7,037 nt of DNA. It comes from an uncultured bacterium. Lineage in GTDB: Bacteria; Bacteroidota; Bacteroidia; CAILMK01. The notes under the pieces are model-generated. The model was not told the DNA's origin and did no database searches. It saw nothing but the letters and a program-made list of their open reading frames with translations. The stretch spans positions 1-7,037 of the forward strand of contig CAILMK010000754.1 in the NCBI GenBank assembly GCA_903835275.1. Direction: 5' to 3'. A program made the position numbers and the translations under genes. Below are positions 1-5,662 of the stretch, piece after piece. How positions within the stretch are numbered: the stretch's first letter is position 1; every line of letters begins with the position of its first letter.

Positions 1-1
1 A

Positions 2-553
2 ATACTTTTATTAGATGAACCTGAGACTCATTTGCACCCACAAGCTCAGGAGTTTCTATTATCTGAACTGATAAATATTACTCAAAATGATCGAAACAAT
101 ATTGTCCTGTTTGCCACTCATTCAAATTATATGATTGATAAAAATAATCTTGGAAGGAACTTTAATGTGTTTAAAAAGACTGACTTTACACAAATTAAAG
201 AATTTAGTAATAAGACCTCAAGTTATGCAAGTGTAACCTATGAGGTTTTTGATATACCATCTACTGATTATCATAATGAATTGTATTCTTACTTGCACGC
301 CAAATATCAACAAGAGGATGAAAGTGATGAGAATAGAGAGAAAATTTCAAATTTCGATTCAAAATTCTTTGTGGAGAGGGAGAAAATAAAACCAAATAAG
401 CCTTTAAAAAAACAGCCCAACAGGGCTTCTTTGCCAACTTTTATAAGAAATTGTATTCATCACCCCGACAATGGAGACACTTTTACTGTTAAGGAACTAA
501 GAGCATCGATTGAAACAATGCTCAGGGTGATTCCAGAAAAAGTTTCTCTTTAG
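2..553 (+). CDS. AAA/ABC-type ATPase, C-terminal part (5' end outside the window)
   Basis: The frame is open to the left edge, so only about the last 183 residues are present. The fragment opens with a Walker B strand and D-loop (ILLLDEPETHLHP, bases 2-40), followed by an H-motif strand (LFATHSNYMID, His codon at 119-121). This pair is typical of the OLD/RecF/SMC-like ATP-binding proteins (AAA_15/AAA_21 type); Walker A and most of the ATPase lie upstream. A charged linker (EDESDENREK) leads to a C-terminal segment with IRNCIHH (bases 443-463), an R-N-x-x-x-H pattern that matches the catalytic motif of HEPN ribonucleases, then a short helix-like end (TVKELRASIETML). The gene is visibly more AT-rich than the arginine genes to its right. 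Known: stand-alone ATPases of this class are frequent in phage-defence and abortive-infection loci. Inferred: a defence role. ATPase identity is firm; the nuclease activity is unproven. Confidence 0.85.
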   Translation: MLLLDEPETHLHPQAQEFLLSELINITQNDRNNIVLFATHSNYMIDKNNLGRNFNVFKKTDFTQIKEFSNKTSSYASVTYEVFDIPSTDYHNELYSYLHAKYQQEDESDENREKISNFDSKFFVEREKIKPNKPLKKQPNRASLPTFIRNCIHHPDNGDTFTVKELRASIETMLRVIPEKVSL

Positions 554-655
554 TAATAGGATGTTTATTGAATAAAAAGAGGAAACGGTACATTCTTTGG
601 ATGCAATAATGGCATTCAAAAACTGTTAGTGTTATCCTCTTAACATGAGTCCCAT
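554..655. other. Intergenic gap between convergent genes, nothing recognised
   Basis: This 102-bp gap separates the convergent ATPase and arginase genes. I see no strong GC-rich hairpin with a T-tract on either strand. A weak, long-looped pairing between GTTTC-TCTTT (542-551, at the end of the ATPase gene) and AAAGAGGAAAC (about 577-587) is possible, but it is not convincing as a terminator. Confidence 0.4.
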
Positions 656-1600
656 TCACCCAAAAGTAACCGCTTCCCGCAAAATCTTTACAACGGCGGT
701 GGCCATTTTGTTATCTGTATCAAGTATAGGGTTGACTTCGGTTATTTCCAGTGCCTTGCAATTGGGCATATTGGTGAATGCCTTGAGGAGTTTTTTTGCC
801 TGGTCCAGTGTGAGGCCGCCCGGTACAGGTGTGCCTGTGCCAACAGAAACAGATGGATCCATGCTATCCACATCAAAGCTGATATAGATGCCGTCGTAAT
901 CCGCAAAGTACGCGGTGACTTCCTCAATTACCTTTTCGATGCCTGGCTTTTTCAGGTGATCAGGCGTATAGTATTTAATGTTTTTTTCATGGATAATGTC
1001 CCATTCCTGCTCCTGCAGATCGCGTATGCCGATGTAGATAAAATCCTCCGGCAGCAGCTTCGGTGTGATCTTTTGCTTGCCGGTCATTTTTATTTTTTCC
1101 CAGCTTTTGATGACGTCATCCTTGAGCTTGCGGCGGGTGCGGTGCTCCGTATTATCCAACCCCAGGACCATTGCGACGGGCATGCCGTGCATATTCCCGG
1201 AAGGGGAGGTGTAGGGTGAGTGTATATCGCCATGCGCATCTATCCAGATAACGCCGAGTTTTTTATCAGGGTATGCCTCACGGAATCCGGCAATAAATCC
1301 CGCTGCATTGCTGTGGTCACCGGAAAGTATGAGGGTGGAATATCCTGCCTGCAATGCGGCGCACATTTTCTTGCAGATCTTGCGGTGAGTGGAGGCTATG
1401 AGCTTGATATACTTGGCGGATTTATTCTCGGGGCTGTATCTGTTGAGCATCGGTACCTTGATCTCATCCAGATGCAAACGCTCGAAAATATTGTAGAAAT
1501 TATTGACCGCAGCAATCCTGATGGCATCGGGGCCCAGGCTCGCGCCGCGCACTCCGGCACCTAATTCGGAACTGCAAATCAGAATTTTTGTTCTTTGCAT
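656..1600 (-). CDS. rocF: Arginase (RocF-type ureohydrolase)
   Basis: Predicted to hydrolyse L-arginine to L-ornithine and urea in the cytoplasm, with a two-manganese centre. All family motifs are visible in the 314-residue product: SGDHS (His96), DAHGDIHSPYTSPSGN (Asp121, His123, Asp125), SFDVDSMDP (Asp243, Asp245) and TEVNP (Glu288). The SPSGNMHG block (Ser134, His138) is the amino-acid recognition segment of arginases and is absent from agmatinases, which is why arginase is preferred although a decarboxylase gene lies next door. Two small departures: SGDHS instead of the usual GGDHS, and His127 where human arginase has the carboxylate-binding Asn130. I chose the ATG at 1598-1600 because the protein then begins MQRTKILICSSELGAG, as expected for the family; an in-frame TTG at 1625-1627 would add nine unlikely residues. 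The gene diverges from the arginine decarboxylase gene across 55 bp. Confidence 0.9.
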   Translation of the reverse strand: MQRTKILICSSELGAGVRGASLGPDAIRIAAVNNFYNIFERLHLDEIKVPMLNRYSPENKSAKYIKLIASTHRKICKKMCAALQAGYSTLILSGDHSNAAGFIAGFREAYPDKKLGVIWIDAHGDIHSPYTSPSGNMHGMPVAMVLGLDNTEHRTRRKLKDDVIKSWEKIKMTGKQKITPKLLPEDFIYIGIRDLQEQEWDIIHEKNIKYYTPDHLKKPGIEKVIEEVTAYFADYDGIYISFDVDSMDPSVSVGTGTPVPGGLTLDQAKKLLKAFTNMPNCKALEITEVNPILDTDNKMATAVVKILREAVTFG

Positions 1601-1620
1601 AAAATTTATGAGTAATTTCG
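1594..1620 (+). promoter_or_regulatory. Possible Bacteroidota-type promoter for the decarboxylase gene
   Basis: TTTG at 1594-1597 and TAATTTCG at 1613-1620 resemble the -33 TTTG and -7 TAnnTTTG elements, with one mismatch in the -7 box and a spacing of 15 instead of about 19. Transcription would begin some 30 bp before the ATG at 1656. It overlaps the start of the arginase gene on the other strand. The match is weak and could be chance in AT-rich sequence. Confidence 0.22.
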
Positions 1621-1655
1621 ACCGCAAATTAACGCCAAAAACGCCTTATTGGTAA

Positions 1656-3056
1656 ATGAAGACAAAGTATTCTGATCTCATAGATCAAACATTCGATTTT
1701 CCTTCCTTCGACTTCGGTCTTGCTAATGACCAACTTACCTTCCATGGAATTCCTTTAACGGAGGTCGCGGAAAAATTCGGGACGCCATTAAAATTAACAT
1801 ACCTTCCTAAAATAGGCTCTCAAATTGAGAAAGCACGCAAGCTTTTTGGCGATGCCATGAAGAAATGCAACTACAATGGCGATTATTATTATTGCTACTG
1901 TACCAAGAGTTCGCATTTTTCCTTTGTGATGAATGAAGTGCTGGACCACAAGGCGCATCTGGAAACATCCTCGGAGTTTGATATTGACCTCATCGGGCAT
2001 TTGTACAGGCAAAACAGGATCACCAAACAGACGCATATCATTTGCAATGGCTACAAGCTGCCTGGCTACGTGAATAAAATAGCGGGTCTTATAAACGATG
2101 GATTTGAAAATGTAGTACCGATTCTTGATAACCTGGACGAACTGGATCATTTTCTTAAAGTGGTGACGGGTACCTTTCAGGTAGGCATACGCATAGCGGC
2201 GGAAGAGGAACCGAACTTTGAATTTTATACGTCCCGACTGGGAATTCGTTATAGCGATATACTTCCTTTTTACAAGGAGAAAATTGCTGATAATCCGAAG
2301 GTGAATTTGAAAATGCTTCACTTTTTCATCAATACGGGCATCAAGGACGATGCGTATTACTGGTCCGAATTGAACAAGTGCATTAATGTGTATTGCGAAC
2401 TGAAAAAGATCTGCGAAAGCCTTCGTGCCTTTGATATAGGCGGCGGATTCCCCGTGCCGAACCTGCTGACGTTTGATTACGATTACGAGTACATGACCAA
2501 TGAGATTGTACAGAATATAAAAAATGCATGCGATTCCAACAAGGTGGATACGCCGGATATCTTCACTGAATTCGGCTCCTTTACCGTGGCGGAAAGCGGC
2601 GCGGCGATTTATAGTATCATCGCGGAGAAGAAGCAAAATGATAATGAGAAATGGTATATGATCGATAGCTCTTTCATTACCACGCTCCCTGATACCTGGG
2701 GCATCGGGCAGCGTTTTATTTTACTGGCTGTAAATAACTGGGATAAGGAATACCAGCGCGTCAACCTTGGCGGGCTTACCTGCGATAGCCAGGATTATTA
2801 CAATGCAGAAGTGCATGTCAACCAGGTGTTTCTTCCCAATCCGAATGATGGCAGCAAGGTGTTCTTAGGATTTTTCCATACAGGCGCTTATCAGGAATCC
2901 TTGGGTGGCTACGGTGGCATACAACATTGTCTGGTGCCTGCTCCGAAACATATTCTGGTGGATAAAGATGAGAATGGTGAATTTACCTACGAAGTATATG
3001 CCGAGCAGCAAACTTCTGAATCTATGATGAAGATACTGGGGTACGAAATGAAATAA
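1656..3056 (+). CDS. speA: Arginine decarboxylase-like PLP enzyme (fold type III)
   Basis: Predicted pyridoxal-phosphate decarboxylase of the alanine racemase/ornithine decarboxylase fold, most likely converting arginine to agmatine for polyamine synthesis. In the 466-residue product I see the PLP-lysine segment YCYCTKSS (Lys84), the following HLETSSEFD strand, TSRLGIR (residues 192-198), LHFFINTG (221-228), the glycine-rich phosphate loop DIGGGFPV (260-267), TEFGSFTVAESG (304-315), the CDSQD active-site cysteine motif (Cys376) and GAYQESLGG (410-418). It is far shorter than E. coli SpeA (about 658 residues) but has the size and style of the forms annotated as arginine decarboxylase in Flavobacteriia. 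The ATG at 1656 begins a full N-terminus (MKTKYSDLIDQTFDFP) with no clear Shine-Dalgarno. The divergent arginase supports an arginine substrate. Alternatives are decarboxylation of another diamino acid, such as diaminopimelate or carboxynorspermidine; substrate confidence is about 0.75. Confidence 0.85.
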   Translation: MKTKYSDLIDQTFDFPSFDFGLANDQLTFHGIPLTEVAEKFGTPLKLTYLPKIGSQIEKARKLFGDAMKKCNYNGDYYYCYCTKSSHFSFVMNEVLDHKAHLETSSEFDIDLIGHLYRQNRITKQTHIICNGYKLPGYVNKIAGLINDGFENVVPILDNLDELDHFLKVVTGTFQVGIRIAAEEEPNFEFYTSRLGIRYSDILPFYKEKIADNPKVNLKMLHFFINTGIKDDAYYWSELNKCINVYCELKKICESLRAFDIGGGFPVPNLLTFDYDYEYMTNEIVQNIKNACDSNKVDTPDIFTEFGSFTVAESGAAIYSIIAEKKQNDNEKWYMIDSSFITTLPDTWGIGQRFILLAVNNWDKEYQRVNLGGLTCDSQDYYNAEVHVNQVFLPNPNDGSKVFLGFFHTGAYQESLGGYGGIQHCLVPAPKHILVDKDENGEFTYEVYAEQQTSESMMKILGYEMK

Positions 3057-3104
3057 TTACGAATTACGAATTTTTAATATTAAATATCTATCCACCGCGG
3101 CGGA
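3055..3104. repeat. Intergenic repeat unit: AATTACGA tract plus CCGCGG near-palindrome
   Basis: AATTACGAATTACGAATT (3055-3072) begins inside the stop codon of the decarboxylase gene and is a tandem of the 7-mer ATTACGA. It is followed by TCCACCGCGGCGGA (3091-3104), a near-palindrome. Both parts recur in the same order around 4567-4662, so this looks like a composite dispersed intergenic element. Its function is unknown. Confidence 0.6.
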
Positions 3105-3149
3105 CTAAAAAGAAACGAAGAAAGGATAAAAGAGAACTTCACTCATTTA

Positions 3150-3203
3150 ATCCCGCAAGGGATAAATTTCCCCTCCTGATTTTAGGAGGGGTGTCCGAAG
3201 GAC
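3150..3203. repeat. Cluster of three short hairpins, probably a dispersed intergenic repeat
   Basis: Three perfect stem-loops follow one another: ATCCC-GCAA-GGGAT (3150-3163, with a GNRA-type loop), CCCCTCCT-GATTTT-AGGAGGGG (3170-3191) and GTCC-GAA-GGAC (3193-3203), then GGGGTGGTTAA. From memory, elements of the form CCCCTCCT...AGGAGGGGTGTCCGAAGGACGGGGTGG recur in many Bacteroidota genomes; only one copy is visible here. It occupies the gap between two convergent genes. Confidence 0.6.
3170..3191. terminator. Possible bidirectional transcription end hairpin
   Basis: The 8-bp GC-rich stem CCCCTCCT/AGGAGGGG with a 6-nt loop lies between the 3' ends of the decarboxylase (plus) and PAP2 (minus) genes, where a shared terminator would be expected. 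No T-tract follows on the plus strand; on the minus strand the stem is followed by AAATTTATCCC. It is therefore not a classical intrinsic terminator. Confidence 0.35.
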
Positions 3204-3225
3204 GGGGTGGTTAATAAGGGCAAAT

Positions 3226-3825
3226 TTATAATTCAGCACTTAAGCCTTCCGTGAATACTATTTTTCGGCAGAAATATCCCATCCAGTAGCCGATAAGCGT
3301 ACCAAGCATTCCTCCGCAAATAACATCGAGCGGGAAATGTACTCCCACATATACTTGTGAAAAACATATCAGCGCCGCCCACGGAATAAGTGCGTACGGC
3401 AGCCATTTTATCATCTTACCCAATACGCTTATGAGGAAAAATGCGATAGCAAAATGATTGGTGGCATGTGTGGAAGGGAAGCTGAATCCCGGTCCGCAAT
3501 CCACGAGCATACGGATATGTCCTGCCATAGTGAAATCAGCACAGGGACGTGGATGTTCAAAGTAATATTTCAGTACATGCGCACTGAGCTGGTCGGAAAT
3601 AAAAATAGTGACGCCTGCAAATAAACAAATAATCAAGGTCTGCTGTTTCTTGAAATTGATATACAGAAATGCCCCGAAAAATACATACAGCGGAACCCAG
3701 ATAATCGGTTGCCTCACTACCGGCATGATTGCATCGAAAAAGCCATTGGCAAGACCGGAATTGACCCACTCAAAGGCACTCTTGTTCCATTCGCTGATAG
3801 TATATGCCAGTTGATCCGCGCTCAT
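3226..3825 (-). CDS. PAP2-family membrane phosphatase
   Basis: A 199-residue polytopic inner-membrane protein of the phosphatidic acid phosphatase type 2 family; relatives dephosphorylate lipid phosphates such as undecaprenyl pyrophosphate, phosphatidylglycerol phosphate or lipid A. The three family motifs are present: KYYFEHPRP (Lys86, Arg93), FPSTH (residues 116-120, His120) and SQVYVGVHFPLD (156-167; His163 nucleophile, Asp167). Hydrophobic segments lie around residues 42-56, 62-80, 122-136, 141-155 and 167-185. Motif 3 has Gln157 where the consensus SRx5Hx3D has a phosphate-binding Arg; from memory this also occurs in some Bacteroidota members, so it need not mean inactivity. The ATG overlaps the TGA of the upstream methyltransferase gene (ATGA), which points to translational coupling and one transcript. 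The substrate cannot be told from the sequence. Confidence 0.9.
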   Translation of the reverse strand: MSADQLAYTISEWNKSAFEWVNSGLANGFFDAIMPVVRQPIIWVPLYVFFGAFLYINFKKQQTLIICLFAGVTIFISDQLSAHVLKYYFEHPRPCADFTMAGHIRMLVDCGPGFSFPSTHATNHFAIAFFLISVLGKMIKWLPYALIPWAALICFSQVYVGVHFPLDVICGGMLGTLIGYWMGYFCRKIVFTEGLSAEL

Positions 3826-4559
3826 GCCTGCAAATTACTTTTTTTTGCGATTAAAATGAGCCTTTCCGAACTGCTTTCATTAAAAGTTTCGAGTTTATAA
3901 TTTCCGAAAACGGCCTTAATCTCCAGTCCTGCGGCGGCGAAATATTTTTCAAAATCATTTTTATCAAGGAGCTTTACACGCTCCGAAAAATGGTATTCCT
4001 CGCCTTCATCATCCACAATAATATCCTTGATGATAAATTTATTTTCTATGTGCTTTCGGATATCAAAATGGACTTTTTCACAGGTGCTTTTGCTATGGGG
4101 ATGGATCTCTCTTGCCACTTTCGTGGAATTGAGATAATCGATCACGAAACATCCCGAATCTTCAAGCGCATTGCGGACATTGCAAAGGGTTTTTATATCC
4201 TCTTCTTCTGTGTCAAAATAACCAAAACTGGTGAAGGCATTGATGATGGCTTTGTATTTCCCGCCTGGGAAAGGCTCGCGCATATCGTGTACCATGAAGT
4301 GCAGAGTTTCGCATGCGGATTTTTGTGCTTCTGCAATACTATCCTCGGCGAGGTCAATGCCCGTAACGTCCAGTCCTTTGGAGGCAAGGTATTTCGAGTG
4401 CCTTCCCCTGCCACAGGCAAGATCAAGGACTTTATCGCCTTTTTCGAGAGAAAGATATGCGATCAGGTTATCCAGGAATACACTCGCTTCCTCGTCGTTC
4501 CTGTGACGATAGAGCATTTTATAATAGGGAGTCCCAAACCAATCTTTAAACCAAGCCAT
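3822..4559 (-). CDS. Class I SAM-dependent methyltransferase
   Basis: A 245-residue soluble methyltransferase of the Methyltransf_11/25 type. Motif I is VLDLACGRGRH (residues 44-54), the acidic end of strand beta2 is TGIDL (66-70, Asp69), and DMREPF (92-97) and NAFTSFGYF (107-115) fit the next strands. The second half (about 140-245) supplies a substrate cap ending in SERLILIAKK. I chose the ATG at 4557-4559, giving MAWFKDWFGTPYYKMLY, a start typical of Bacteroidota relatives; an in-frame TTG nine bases upstream is less likely. It is the first gene of a two-gene operon with the PAP2 phosphatase, with a 4-bp ATGA overlap. The methyl acceptor is unknown; pairing with a lipid phosphatase could hint at a lipid or quinone-like target, but that is speculation. 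Confidence 0.88.
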   Translation of the reverse strand: MAWFKDWFGTPYYKMLYRHRNDEEASVFLDNLIAYLSLEKGDKVLDLACGRGRHSKYLASKGLDVTGIDLAEDSIAEAQKSACETLHFMVHDMREPFPGGKYKAIINAFTSFGYFDTEEEDIKTLCNVRNALEDSGCFVIDYLNSTKVAREIHPHSKSTCEKVHFDIRKHIENKFIIKDIIVDDEGEEYHFSERVKLLDKNDFEKYFAAAGLEIKAVFGNYKLETFNESSSERLILIAKKSNLQA

Positions 4560-4566
4560 TGTAATC

Positions 4567-4596
4567 AATTACGAATTACAAAATTACGAATTACGA
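4567..4596. repeat. AATTACGA tandem-like repeats upstream of the methyltransferase gene
   Basis: AATTACGAATTAC (4567-4579) and AATTACGAATTACGA (4582-4596) are two copies of the same tract found immediately after the decarboxylase gene (3055-3072). They begin 8 bp upstream of the methyltransferase ATG and so supply its 5' region. Confidence 0.65.
4579..4586 (-). promoter_or_regulatory. Possible -7 box (TAATTTTG) for the methyltransferase operon
   Basis: Read on the minus strand, TAATTTTG is an exact match to the Bacteroidota -7 consensus TAnnTTTG, 19 bp from the ATG at 4559. A -33 TTTG at standard spacing is not clear (TTCG lies at 4607-4610). The box is formed by the junction of two repeat units, so the repeat may have supplied the promoter, or the match may be accidental. 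Confidence 0.35.
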
Positions 4597-4681
4597 GCGG
4601 AATGAACGAATGGATAATCAAATACATCCATATCGGTGCAAAATTACGTCCGCCGCGGCGGAACGAGCGGAATGAACGAAT
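4593..4681. repeat. Exact 19-bp direct repeat pair
   Basis: ACGAGCGGAATGAACGAAT occurs at 4593-4611 and again, identical, at 4663-4681, a period of 70 bp. Each copy follows an ATTACG-containing stretch. The second copy directly abuts the palindrome at 4649-4662. This suggests duplication or repeated insertion of one element between the methyltransferase and lipoprotein genes. Confidence 0.8.
4649..4662. repeat. Perfect 14-bp palindrome TCCGCCGCGGCGGA
   Basis: A self-complementary GC-rich block in an otherwise AT-rich spacer. It differs at one base from TCCACCGCGGCGGA at 3091-3104, so it belongs to the same intergenic element. No role is evident. The rest of 4560-4750 holds no gene that I can support. 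Confidence 0.7.
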
Positions 4682-4750
4682 ATTGGTGAAAATGAACGGT
4701 TTTAAGATGAAATTAGATAATTTTACGGGAAATAAATCGTTAAGAAATTC

Positions 4751-5173
4751 GTGAGATACCTGATTCTAATATTGATATTGTTTTTGGTAGGAGGGTGTGG
4801 TCGTTATACACAAGTTTATTCTCGTCATGGATGTACAAGCTATTGCAGATCGCTGAATAATGTGTTTTTAACGAGTACTACTTTTCATTATAGAATACGA
4901 AGAGTTTGCAGGGATACAGTAACAGGAAAAATTATTTCAAGGGCTCTCATCAAGGGTTATAGTGGTTGTTTTGAAAGCGATTATTATTTCATGAGAGAAA
5001 AAAGTTATTATAGTAATGGGAATATTTATAGAAAGAGAAAACTAATTATATCCAAATTAGAACTTGATGAACATAGTAGGATTTATAATACCAAATATTA
5101 TTCTGTTTCAGGCAAAGATTCCGTTTCAACAATTGATACGTTGAAAACTGCCGGTAGATGGCCATGGCGTTAA
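4751..5173 (+). CDS. Small putative lipoprotein of unknown function
   Basis: A 140-residue product starting at GTG. The N-terminus (MRYLILILILFLVGGC) is a short lipoprotein signal: a basic residue, a leucine/isoleucine-rich core and a lipobox VGGC with Cys16 as the lipidated residue, so membrane anchoring after signal peptidase II cleavage is expected. The mature part has three further cysteines near its start and middle (CTSYC, CFES) and one in RRVCRD. It contains YYSNGNIYRKRKL, which resembles a single MORN/YwqK-like repeat (YxxNGxxxxxxxY), followed by YYSVSGKDS; this resemblance is weak. The gene is markedly AT-rich and stands alone between the methyltransferase operon (divergent) and the arsenic operon (convergent, 21 bp away). 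The lipobox supports the GTG start. I do not recognise a specific family. Confidence 0.65.
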   Translation: MRYLILILILFLVGGCGRYTQVYSRHGCTSYCRSLNNVFLTSTTFHYRIRRVCRDTVTGKIISRALIKGYSGCFESDYYFMREKSYYSNGNIYRKRKLIISKLELDEHSRIYNTKYYSVSGKDSVSTIDTLKTAGRWPWR

Positions 5174-5194
5174 TCAACTCACTCCCTCAACATT

Positions 5195-5581
5195 TCACTC
5201 CTTCAACAACTCCAACACTTTAGCCTCAATAAAATCTCTGACTTCTCTAAACTCAATTTCATTCATATCCCGCGGATCGGGAATCGCCCAGTCGTCACGG
5301 TGTTTGGCGCGTACATAAGGGCAGGCATCCCCGCATCCCATGGTGATGACATGATCGTATTCTATATCCGGAATTTCATCCAGGCTTTTTGAATTGTGGG
5401 TGCTGAGATCATAATTCAATTCCTTCATAGCAGCAATTGCCTTCGGATTTACTTTTCCTGACGGACGGGAACCCGAACTATATGCGTTCACAGTATCCTT
5501 CCCATGAATGATGGCGAATGCCTGCGCCATCTGACTGCGGTTTGAATTTTCAATACAAACAAAGAGAATATTCTTTTTCAT
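5195..5581 (-). CDS. arsC: Arsenate reductase, LMW phosphatase fold (short CGDAC type)
   Basis: A 128-residue cytoplasmic enzyme predicted to reduce arsenate to arsenite. The phosphatase-like loop is CIENSNRS (Cys9 nucleophile, Arg15), and the general-acid loop is IPDPRD (Asp102). Cys83 and Cys87 in TMGCGDACPY lie where the resolving cysteines of thioredoxin-coupled ArsC sit, but closer together than in the second ArsC of this operon. CGDAC-type ArsCs are known in Bacteroidota and Actinobacteria; in some relatives the electron donor is a low-molecular-weight thiol. This is the last gene of the minus-strand arsenic operon, 81 bp after the aquaporin gene, with a 28-bp palindrome in that gap. 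The ATG at 5579-5581 gives the canonical MKKNILFVC start. An ordinary protein-tyrosine phosphatase is the alternative, less likely in this context. Confidence 0.88.
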   Translation of the reverse strand: MKKNILFVCIENSNRSQMAQAFAIIHGKDTVNAYSSGSRPSGKVNPKAIAAMKELNYDLSTHNSKSLDEIPDIEYDHVITMGCGDACPYVRAKHRDDWAIPDPRDMNEIEFREVRDFIEAKVLELLKE

Positions 5582-5595
5582 AATGTGTTATTTAA

Positions 5596-5623
5596 GTAGA
5601 GACGTAGCATGCTACGTCTCTAC
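5596..5623. repeat. Perfect 28-bp palindrome between aquaporin and arsC genes
   Basis: Each half is 14 bp (GTAGAGACGTAGCA on the left, its exact reverse complement on the right) with no spacer. It lies 15 bp upstream of the arsC ATG at 5581. As RNA it would fold into a long hairpin, but the minus-strand downstream sequence (TTAAATAACAC) is not a U-tract. From memory, palindromes of the GTAGAGACG...CGTCTCTAC type are dispersed repeats in several phyla, so a REP-like element is more likely than a dedicated operator. Confidence 0.85.
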
Positions 5624-5662
5624 AAAGCGTTGCAAATATTTACCTCTCGATTCTCGTTAATT

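Noticed and set aside
956..1564. Plus-strand frames opposite the arginase gene
   Set aside because: They are antisense to a gene with all metal-ligand motifs intact and show no family resemblance.
656..1600. Agmatinase (SpeB) as the identity of the ureohydrolase
   Set aside because: The SPSGNMHG segment after DAHGD is arginase-specific; agmatinases have a different loop there.
1601..1627. TTG start that would lengthen the arginase by nine residues
   Set aside because: The ATG at 1598-1600 begins exactly where the conserved family sequence begins; the extension is not family-like.
1601..1655. Riboswitch or structured leader before the decarboxylase gene
   Set aside because: Only 55 bp, with just a short direct repeat (AACGCC twice) and no stable stem.
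1794..2636. 280-codon open frame on the minus strand
   Set aside because: It lies wholly inside the decarboxylase gene, which has the full set of PLP motifs; the antisense product has no recognisable motif and a composition typical of a shadow frame.
4560..4750. Insertion-sequence remnant between methyltransferase and lipoprotein genes
   Set aside because: There are direct repeats and a palindrome but no terminal inverted repeats or transposase fragment.
3990..4754. 254-codon open frame on the plus strand
   Set aside because: Antisense to the methyltransferase gene and then running through the AATTACGA and CCGCGG repeats; translated repeat sequence explains its end.
5596..5623. Palindrome as a Rho-independent terminator or CRISPR-like repeat
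   Set aside because: No U-tract follows on the minus strand and there is only one copy with no spacers.
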